This document shows positions 1 to 4,940 of a stretch of DNA of 23,782 bases, in pieces. The stretch is from positions 1-23,782 of the forward strand of contig JAWGHR010000017.1 of assembly GCA_032560695.1 (NCBI GenBank), written 5' to 3'. Every line of letters begins with the position of its first letter. Positions within the stretch are counted from its first letter, which is position 1. Source of the stretch: Peptoniphilus_A harei_B (GTDB lineage: Bacteria; Bacillota; Clostridia; Tissierellales; Peptoniphilaceae). Below the pieces are notes generated by a model, which saw only the letters and a program-made list of their open reading frames with translations, did not search any database and was not told the origin of the DNA. The position numbers and the translations under genes are program-made.

Positions 1-1
1 A

Positions 2-961
2 CCAAAAGAAGGCGAAACAGTAAAAGCAGTTGCAACAGTAGATGGAAAAGACCCATCAGACGAAGCAACAAAAACAGTAGCAGCAGCTGAAACACCAGCT
101 GAAGACGATACAAAGGTAACTGGAGATGTTAAACCAGTAGATCCTACTGATGATCCTCAAGACACTGGTATAAATGTTGAAAATCCAGATAAAGATACTA
201 ATATTTCTGCTAAAGATGAAGACGGAAAAGATATCCCAGTTGAAATCGATGAAAACGGAAATGTTATTGTAACTCCAGGTGAAGATGTTGATGGACCAAT
301 AACAGTAGTTATTGAAGACAAAGACCTTCCAGGTGGAAAAGTTGAAGTTGAAGTTCCAGTTATCGGACACGCTATGTGTAGAGACGACAACGGTAGTGGA
401 GACCACGGATATAGACCTGGACACGGTGGAAGTGATGTATTTGATCGTCTATTCAGAAGACATGACTACACTCCAACTTACCCAGTTAAGGCTGTAGTTC
501 CTGAAAAGACTGAAGCCGCTACTCCAGTTCGTGATACTTTATGGTATGTATTCCACATCAACGAGTTCGAATACGAAGTTGTTAGAAATGGCGTTGTTAC
601 TAAGAGATTAATGGACGTAACTCCAGTTCTTCAAAATGGTAGAACAATGCTTCCACTTAGATATGTAGCTGAAGCTCTTCAAGCTGACGTTAAGTGGGAT
701 GCTAAGACAAGAACTGCAACATTCACTAAGGATGGCTTAACTGCTTCAATCCAAATCGACAGTGATGAAATAGTTCTTTCTAACGGCAAGACTGTTAAGA
801 TGGACTCTAAACCACTTAATATCAATGATAGAATCCTAGTTTCTGTTACTAACGTAGCCAATGTATTTGGTCTAACTAACGGAAACACTCAAGATAAGAT
901 TGATCAAGATATTGAATGGGAACAACAAGATAAGAGTGCAACAATTTATATTAGAAGATAA
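2..961 (+). CDS. Surface protein, C-terminal part (stalk / copper amine oxidase N-like domain), 5'-truncated
   Basis: The reading frame is open from base 2 to the TAA at 959-961, about 319 residues, and continues off the left edge, so only the C-terminal part is seen. The first ~120 residues are acidic and rich in Pro, Thr, Val and Asp, with the look of repeated wall-spanning surface domains. A His/Gly/Asp-rich linker follows around 363-470. The last ~130 residues resemble the 'copper amine oxidase N-terminal' stalk domain (Pfam PF07833 type): VLQNGRTMLPLRYVAEAL, then VKWDAKTRTATF, then a repeat of this pattern ending at INDRILVSVTNVANVFGL. The protein ends soon after this domain, with no LPxTG motif and no C-terminal membrane anchor. 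In related anaerobic cocci such domains end large adhesin-like proteins; attachment through this domain is inference. The family call is fairly sure; the ligand and function are unknown. Confidence 0.8.
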   Translation, partial: PKEGETVKAVATVDGKDPSDEATKTVAAAETPAEDDTKVTGDVKPVDPTDDPQDTGINVENPDKDTNISAKDEDGKDIPVEIDENGNVIVTPGEDVDGPITVVIEDKDLPGGKVEVEVPVIGHAMCRDDNGSGDHGYRPGHGGSDVFDRLFRRHDYTPTYPVKAVVPEKTEAATPVRDTLWYVFHINEFEYEVVRNGVVTKRLMDVTPVLQNGRTMLPLRYVAEALQADVKWDAKTRTATFTKDGLTASIQIDSDEIVLSNGKTVKMDSKPLNINDRILVSVTNVANVFGLTNGNTQDKIDQDIEWEQQDKSATIYIRR

Positions 962-974
962 GTTGTTGATAATT

Positions 975-1005
975 AAGAGGAACCCTTAGGGGTTCTTCTT
1001 TTTTT
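975..1005 (+). terminator. Intrinsic terminator after surface-protein gene
   Basis: An 11-bp stem pairs 975-985 with 990-1000 (one G-T pair) around a 4-base loop. A run of T through 1005 follows. It lies 14 bases past the surface-protein stop. Confidence 0.9.
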
Positions 1006-1086
1006 ACATATTTTTTTATTATTTTAGTTACATGGGATTTAAAATTTATGCAATTCAATGGATAATTATAATTTAAACTTTATTTC

Positions 1087-1172
1087 AGACGCAAAATCAA
1101 ACGCAAAACATGATTTACGTTTTATTTCAAACGCAAAAGCAGACGTAAAATTTTACGTTTGTTTTTACGTTT
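1087..1172. repeat. Seven-copy decamer array, consensus ARACGYAAAA (putative operator cluster)
   Basis: Seven copies of ARACGYAAAA or its complement lie at 1087-1096 (+), 1099-1108 (+), 1113-1122 (-, one mismatch), 1129-1138 (+), 1141-1150 (+), 1151-1160 (-) and 1163-1172 (-). Starts are mostly 10-16 bp apart. Copies 5 and 6 abut tail to tail and make a perfect 16-bp palindrome at 1143-1158, ACGTAAAATTTTACGT. The array runs into the likely promoter of the downstream AlbA_2/winged-helix gene, so a cooperatively bound operator is the natural reading. The protein that binds it is not known from the sequence. Confidence 0.75.
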
Positions 1173-1187
1173 GTTTTTGTTTATAAT
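1159..1187 (+). promoter_or_regulatory. Probable promoter of the AlbA_2 gene
   Basis: A perfect -10 box TATAAT lies at 1182-1187, with TTGTTT at 1159-1164 as a -35 box at 17-bp spacing. The -35 box and spacer overlap the last two decamer copies, so a bound regulator would block polymerase. The predicted start near 1194 would leave a leader of only ~10 bases, beginning at the ribosome binding site. Confidence 0.5.
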
Positions 1188-1203
1188 TGAGTCAGGAGGA
1201 GTT

Positions 1204-2454
1204 ATGAGAGAAAAACATAATTTAGAATTTAAGGAAAGAATTTCTGATTCGTTTTTAAAAACAGTTGTGGCTTTTGCCAATTATGATGGTGGAGAAATTT
1301 TATTTGGAGTAGATGATAATGGTACTTATGTTGGTCTAAAGGATTTAAAATCTGATGCTATTACCATTGAGAATAAGATTAATGATTCGATCTCACCTCA
1401 AATAGATTTTGAAATAGAAGTTGATTGCAAGAAAAAAATTATTAATCTTAAAGTTAGGCCAGGCCTCGAAAAACCTTATTTTTATAAATCAAAATCTTAC
1501 AAGAGAAATGATTCTTCGACTGTTGAGGTTGATAGCTTGGAACTCAAGAGATTAATAGTAGAAGGTCAAAATAAATCTTATGACTCTCTGTCTTCAAAAA
1601 AGGAAAGCTATAATTTTGATTATCTTGAAGAGAAATTTAAAGAAATTGTTGGAATCGAAAAGATAAACAAGGATATTTTAAAGACTTTGGAATTAATAGA
1701 TAAAGATGGAATCTTGACCAATGCAGGTTATTTGTTTGCTGATAGGAATGAGGCTAATCTAATTGATATAGTTAGATTTGGAGCAGATCAAAATACTATT
1801 TTGAGTCGTATGCAGATAAAAGGTGTTTCAATTCTGGAAGCTTTTGACACAAGTATTGAGAAGTATAGGGAGTATTATCAATTTGAAAAAATTGAAGTAT
1901 CTTACCGCGAGAAAGTTGACTTAGTTCCTGAGAAAGCCTTTAGGGAAGCTATTGCCAATGCTTTGGTTCACAGGGATTGGATGACAAATTCTTATATTCA
2001 AGTTTCTATGGAAAAAAATTTTATTACTATTGTTTCTCCTGGTGGTTTGCCAAGTGGTATAAGTGAAGAGGAATATCTTGAAGGGCAAATTTCTGTTATG
2101 AGAAACCCAATTATAGGCAATATATTTTTTAGGTTAAATATTATCGAGAGTTTTGGAACTGGTATTAAGAGGATTAAAGAAGCTTATAAAGATTCAATGA
2201 AAAATCCTTCTTTTAAAATTTTTGATAATTCTATTGAGGTTAAGCTTCCTGTTTTATCTGGTTTGGAAAATTTAAATGATGATGAGCAAAAGATTTACAA
2301 GGCATTGGAAGCTGGTTCTCTTTCTAGTTCCACAATTGCTGAAGATACTGGTTTTGGGAAAAGTAAAGTTTTAAACTTGTTAAATGATATGATGGAAGAG
2401 GGTTACGTCATAAAAATTGGAAGAGGAAGAGGTACAAGGTATTCTCTTAAGTAG
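1204..2454 (+). CDS. AlbA_2 (Schlafen-like) / GHKL-ATPase / winged-helix putative regulator
   Basis: A 416-residue protein of the 'putative DNA-binding / ATP-binding' family. Residues ~1-120 are an AlbA_2 domain (LEFKE near the start, then ANYDGGEILFGVDDNG). Residues ~240-345 are a GHKL-type ATPase fold: FREAIANALVHRDW contains the N-box Asn252, and ESFGTGIKRI is the glycine box. Residues ~358-416 form a winged helix (STIAEDTGFGKSKVLNLLNDM). ATG1204 is preferred because AGGAGG lies at 1194-1199 just upstream; the frame stays open back to a TTG at 1159, but that extension would translate the promoter. The gene stands alone between terminators. Family members are often called transcriptional regulators or 'ATP-dependent DNA helicase-like'; the biochemical role is not established. 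The upstream decamer array fits self-regulation (inference). Confidence 0.85.
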   Translation: MREKHNLEFKERISDSFLKTVVAFANYDGGEILFGVDDNGTYVGLKDLKSDAITIENKINDSISPQIDFEIEVDCKKKIINLKVRPGLEKPYFYKSKSYKRNDSSTVEVDSLELKRLIVEGQNKSYDSLSSKKESYNFDYLEEKFKEIVGIEKINKDILKTLELIDKDGILTNAGYLFADRNEANLIDIVRFGADQNTILSRMQIKGVSILEAFDTSIEKYREYYQFEKIEVSYREKVDLVPEKAFREAIANALVHRDWMTNSYIQVSMEKNFITIVSPGGLPSGISEEEYLEGQISVMRNPIIGNIFFRLNIIESFGTGIKRIKEAYKDSMKNPSFKIFDNSIEVKLPVLSGLENLNDDEQKIYKALEAGSLSSSTIAEDTGFGKSKVLNLLNDMMEEGYVIKIGRGRGTRYSLK

Positions 2455-2532
2455 GTATGAATAATAGGATTGAGCTTGTCATTGGTTAAAAAGAATTATG
2501 TTTTTAATAAGTACAATTAAAAATAATAATAA

Positions 2533-2585
2533 AAAAACTCTTTATGTGCTATAAAAATAAAAGCAAACATAAAGAGTTTTTGTTT
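2533..2585. terminator. Bidirectional-looking terminator hairpin
   Basis: A 15-bp stem pairs 2533-2547 with 2567-2581. It is A-rich on the left and T-rich on the right. It ends the AlbA_2 transcript and insulates the toxin locus that follows. The 78 bases between the AlbA_2 stop and this stem show nothing recognisable. Confidence 0.8.
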
Positions 2586-2591
2586 TAAAAA

Positions 2592-2600
2592 TGTTATAAT
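2592..2600 (+). promoter_or_regulatory. Extended -10 promoter of the holin-like toxin mRNA
   Basis: TGTTATAAT is a perfect extended -10 element (TGnTATAAT). No good -35 box is visible, which is usual for extended -10 promoters. The predicted start is near 2607, so the RNA would begin with GAGGACA. Confidence 0.7.
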
Positions 2601-2627
2601 GAAATTGAGGACATACAAAGGTGGTTG

Positions 2628-2648
2628 CCTAATATTTATATTAGGAGG
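2628..2648 (+). promoter_or_regulatory. Hairpin covering the toxin Shine-Dalgarno sequence
   Basis: CCTAATA (2628-2634) and TATTAGG (2639-2645) pair perfectly around the loop TTTA. The right arm includes half of the AGGAGG at 2643-2648. Just upstream, AGGTGGTT (2619-2626) is complementary to AACCACCT (2771-2778) in the terminator arm. This allows a 5'-3' interaction like those known for type I toxin mRNAs. Folding in the cell is inferred. Confidence 0.65.
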
Positions 2649-2649
2649 A

Positions 2650-2757
2650 ATGACTATACCCATTCGGGCACGCGTGAGTGCTTATGAAATTCTATCTATA
2701 GTGTTAGAATTTGCAACACTAGTAGTCATCATCTTAACACTTAAAGATAAAAAGTAG
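2650..2757 (+). CDS. Putative holin-like type I toxin peptide
   Basis: A short gene for a 35-residue peptide, or 27 residues if the GTG at 2674 is the start. From that GTG it reads MSAYEILSIVLEFATLVV, then IILTLKDKK. This is a single hydrophobic membrane helix preceded by the (S/T)xYE motif and followed by a charged Lys-rich tail. That layout is typical of the Firmicutes 'putative holin-like toxin' family (TxpA/Hol_Tox type), whose members damage membranes. The start is uncertain: ATG2650 lies only one base after AGGAGG (2643-2648), while GTG2674 lies far from it. Poor spacing and the Shine-Dalgarno hairpin would both keep translation low, as expected for such toxins. The SD, terminator and convergent RNA promoter around it support a complete toxin-antitoxin locus. 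Similarity is judged by eye. Confidence 0.72.
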   Translation: MTIPIRARVSAYEILSIVLEFATLVVIILTLKDKK

Positions 2758-2762
2758 TTAAA

Positions 2763-2862
2763 ATGTAAAAAACCACCTGTATCGGCTTAGGTGGTTTTTA
2801 TATTAATTAACCCTAAGGCGACCGCTGCTTGTGCCCGAATGGGTATTAACGGTGTCCTCATT
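2763..2862 (-). ncRNA. Putative antitoxin RNA convergent with the holin-like toxin mRNA
   Basis: This RNA is predicted from a strong promoter on the minus strand (2870-2898) and the shared terminator. It would start near 2862 and be ~100 nt long. Like the toxin mRNA, it would begin with GAGGACA (minus of 2853-2859). It would also carry ATACCCATTCGGGCAC (minus of 2831-2846), which is identical to, not complementary with, bases 2656-2671 of the toxin mRNA. Pairing with the toxin RNA would therefore rest on the terminator region and on its AACCACCT, which fits AGGTGGTT in the toxin leader. No open reading frame is needed for this role. The RNA itself is inferred. Confidence 0.55.
2767..2799. terminator. 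Shared bidirectional terminator of toxin mRNA and antitoxin RNA
   Basis: AAAAACCACCT (2768-2778) and AGGTGGTTTTT (2789-2799) form a perfect 11-bp stem with a 10-base loop. It gives a U-run on both strands. Two converging RNAs could end here and overlap through the whole hairpin. Confidence 0.85.
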
Positions 2863-2869
2863 TATGTAT

Positions 2870-2898
2870 ATAATATCATAAAGTTTATTTAAAATCAA
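2870..2898 (-). promoter_or_regulatory. Promoter for the antitoxin RNA
   Basis: Read on the minus strand, TTGATT (2893-2898) and TATTAT (2870-2875) are separated by exactly 17 bp, a good sigma-A promoter. It points leftward into the toxin gene. Confidence 0.7.
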
Positions 2899-2907
2899 TT
2901 TATTATG

Positions 2908-3090
2908 ACTTTACGAATTTCTGTTACTTCATATTTTTTTCTTAACTCACAAATTTTTATAACTTCATAATTATTTACAACTTTATAAATTTCTATTGCT
3001 TAACAATTTTTTTACGACTTCATAATTTTTTGCAGCTTCATAAATTTTTATAAACTCACAATATTTTATGTAACTTACAATCTTACAAGC
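2908..3090. repeat. Degenerate tandem array of ~18-bp units (about ten copies)
   Basis: Units of 17-19 bp start near 2908, 2926, 2945, 2962, 2980, 2999, 3017, 3035, 3054 and 3073. The approximate consensus is ACTTCATAAWTTTTTATA. The clearest copies are ACTTCATAATTATTTACA (2962) and ACTTCATAATTTTTTGCA (3017). On the minus strand some stretches read as six-codon repeats (Tyr-Glu-Val-x-Lys-x), but stops and length changes break the frame. There is no gene here. The array fills the gap between the leftward antitoxin promoter and the rightward helicase promoter. Confidence 0.65.
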
Positions 3091-3106
3091 TTTTTAAAGA
3101 TTTTTG

Positions 3107-3115
3107 TGTTATAAT
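3107..3115 (+). promoter_or_regulatory. Extended -10 promoter of the DEAD-box helicase gene
   Basis: TGTTATAAT is a perfect extended -10 element. No convincing -35 box is seen at the right distance. The predicted start is near 3122, which leaves a leader of about 68 bases. Confidence 0.65.
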
Positions 3116-3133
3116 ATCTAAAGAAAGAACTTG

Positions 3134-3162
3134 AAGGACCGAGGGAATCTCGGTCTTTTTTT
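3134..3162 (+). terminator. Terminator-like hairpin in the helicase leader (possible attenuator)
   Basis: GACCGAG (3137-3143) and CTCGGTC (3149-3155) form a perfect GC-rich stem with loop GGAAT, followed by seven T. It lies between the promoter at 3107-3115 and the start codon at 3190, so it would end most transcripts after ~40 nt unless bypassed. No alternative antiterminator fold was found by eye. It could also end a separate tiny RNA. Confidence 0.7.
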
Positions 3163-3189
3163 ATTTTACAAATAGATTAGGAGAATATA

Positions 3190-4824
3190 TTGAGATTTAG
3201 TGATTTAAATTTATCTAGTGAACTTTTGCAGGCTATTGATGACATGGGTTTTGAAAATCCTTCGGAAGTCCAAGAAGGGACTATCCCTCTTATTTTGGAA
3301 GGTCGTGACGTTCTTGCTCAGGCACAGACTGGTACTGGCAAGACTGCTTCTTTTGGGATTCCAATGATTGAGGGAATGGAAGAAAATGCTGATGACTTGC
3401 AGGGCCTTGTCCTTGTTCCTACAAGGGAGCTTGCTAGACAGGTATCGGAAGAATTAAAGAAGCTTGCAAAATATAAAAAGTTCATAAACATTGTGCCCAT
3501 TTATGGTGGTGCTGATATGGGCAAGCAACTGCGTGACCTTAAAAAGGGAGCAGACATTGTAGTTGGAACTCCTGGCAGGGTCATGGACCACATGAAGAGG
3601 AAGACTATTAGGCTTGATGGACTAAAGTTTTTGACTCTTGATGAAGCTGACGAGATGTTTGACATGGGTTTTAGGGATGATATGAAGACTATTATCGAGA
3701 AGACTAACTCTGATAGACAAACTTTATTTTTCTCAGCAACTTTTGACAATGACATAAGGGAGTTTTCTAGGCTTTATCAAGTGGATCCTGAGAAAGTTAT
3801 TATTGAAAAGAAGGAACTCACTGCTGAGAAGATCGAGCAATTTTATCTTGAGCTCAACAGGAATATGAAGACAGAAATTCTTAACAGGCTCATCCTCATC
3901 CACAAACCAAAGAAGTCCATAATCTTCTGCAACACTAAGAGGATGGTGGAGACTCTTGAGGTTGAGATTGCCCAAAGGTGTTACAAGGTTGACTCCCTTC
4001 ACGGTGATATGCGTCAGTCATCAAGGGACAACGTCATGAAGAAGTTTAGGAATGGGACTATTGATGTATTAATTGCCACTGATGTTGCTGCTCGTGGTCT
4101 CGATGTGTCTGACATCGACCTTGTCTTCAACTACGACCTGCCACAACAAGCTGAGTATTATGTTCACAGGATTGGTCGTACGGCAAGGGCTGGCAAGAAG
4201 GGGGCATCTTTTACTTTTGTAACTAGCAGGGACTATCCTAAGTTTAGGGAAATCGAAAAGTATGCAAATATAAAGATGGAAAAGATGAAGCTCCCTACTA
4301 AGGCCGATGTTGAGAGGGAAAGTCTTGACAATCTTTTTGACAAGGTCAACGAGAATATAATAAGAGTTGAGGACCAAGAGAACTACACAGGAGTTTTAAA
4401 CAAGCTCTTGGCAGAAGGTCACAGCCTCTACGATATTTCTACTTCTCTTCTTAAGATTGTGAACGAGTCTACTAACAAGACTAAGATTAAGGACCTTGAT
4501 AGGGTAGACTATGGCAAGAGATTTGAAATGTCTAAGGATTCTAATTCTTCTAAGAGGAAGTCCAAGGACAAGGGCATGAAAAAAATTAAGGGTCCAAAGA
4601 TTTTTATCAACAAGGGCAAGAGGGACGGTCTTGACTCTCGTGATATCATTAGGCTACTTGGCAAGCACACTGATATTAAGCCAAGTGACATTGGAAGGAT
4701 TAACATTATGCCAAACTTTTCCTTCGTAGAGATCCCAAAGAATATGATTAAGGATGCCATAAGAGATATTGACGGAAAAAGTCTTAAGGGCAAGTCTATT
4801 AAGGCAGAGTATTCTGAAAAATAA
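3190..4824 (+). CDS. DEAD-box ATP-dependent RNA helicase with DbpA-type C-terminal RNA-binding domain
   Basis: A 544-residue RNA helicase. The motifs appear in order: Q motif around Phe21-Gln28, motif I AQTGTGKT (45-52), PTRELA (77-82), TPGR (127-130), DEAD (151-154), SAT (182-184), IIFCNT (244-249), ATDVAARGLD (296-305) and HRIGRTARAG (326-335). A basic linker (about 450-466) leads to a C-terminal DbpA/YxiN-type RRM (about 467-542), a fold that in DbpA binds 23S rRNA. This suggests a role in ribosome assembly or cold-adapted RNA remodelling. The length is between short DbpA and long DeaD/CshA proteins, so no exact gene name is given. TTG3190 is chosen because AGGAG (3179-3183) sits six bases upstream and the Q-motif region follows at the normal distance. 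The leader hairpin suggests regulated expression. Confidence 0.95.
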   Translation: MRFSDLNLSSELLQAIDDMGFENPSEVQEGTIPLILEGRDVLAQAQTGTGKTASFGIPMIEGMEENADDLQGLVLVPTRELARQVSEELKKLAKYKKFINIVPIYGGADMGKQLRDLKKGADIVVGTPGRVMDHMKRKTIRLDGLKFLTLDEADEMFDMGFRDDMKTIIEKTNSDRQTLFFSATFDNDIREFSRLYQVDPEKVIIEKKELTAEKIEQFYLELNRNMKTEILNRLILIHKPKKSIIFCNTKRMVETLEVEIAQRCYKVDSLHGDMRQSSRDNVMKKFRNGTIDVLIATDVAARGLDVSDIDLVFNYDLPQQAEYYVHRIGRTARAGKKGASFTFVTSRDYPKFREIEKYANIKMEKMKLPTKADVERESLDNLFDKVNENIIRVEDQENYTGVLNKLLAEGHSLYDISTSLLKIVNESTNKTKIKDLDRVDYGKRFEMSKDSNSSKRKSKDKGMKKIKGPKIFINKGKRDGLDSRDIIRLLGKHTDIKPSDIGRINIMPNFSFVEIPKNMIKDAIRDIDGKSLKGKSIKAEYSEK

Positions 4825-4853
4825 TTTTTATAGTTAATAAGTTTTTAATTTTT

Positions 4854-4887
4854 CCCCAGGTGGTGGTCACTCACTTGGGGATTTTTA
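4854..4887 (+). terminator. Intrinsic terminator after the helicase gene
   Basis: CCCCAGGTG (4854-4862) pairs with CACTTGGGG (4872-4880), with one G-T pair, followed by ATTTTTATTT. Confidence 0.9.
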
Positions 4888-4914
4888 TTTGCAAATTTTA
4901 TTTATTTCAATCTT

Positions 4915-4923
4915 TGTTATAAT
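4915..4923 (+). promoter_or_regulatory. Extended -10 promoter of polA-coaE
   Basis: TGTTATAAT is the same perfect extended -10 sequence seen before the toxin and helicase genes. It lies 17 bases before the polA start codon, so the leader is very short (about 11 bases) and begins at the AGGAGG. Confidence 0.65.
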
Positions 4924-4940
4924 AGACCTAGGAGGTTTTT

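Noticed and set aside
56..424. Long minus-strand reading frame opposite the surface protein
   Set aside because: It is a shadow of the plus-strand gene, with Ser/Phe/Ile-rich composition that mirrors repetitive codons and no start context.
1159..1203. N-terminal extension of the AlbA_2 protein from a TTG at 1159
   Set aside because: It would translate the promoter -10 box and the ribosome site; ATG1204 with AGGAGG just upstream is far better.
2656..2846. A mobile element (MITE) bounded by the inverted blocks
   Set aside because: The nested inverted repeats sit at matching points of two converging transcripts and no target-site duplication is visible; a toxin locus explains them better.
2908..3090. 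A small minus-strand repeat protein
   Set aside because: Stops and 17-19 bp length changes break every frame; no start with a ribosome site was found.
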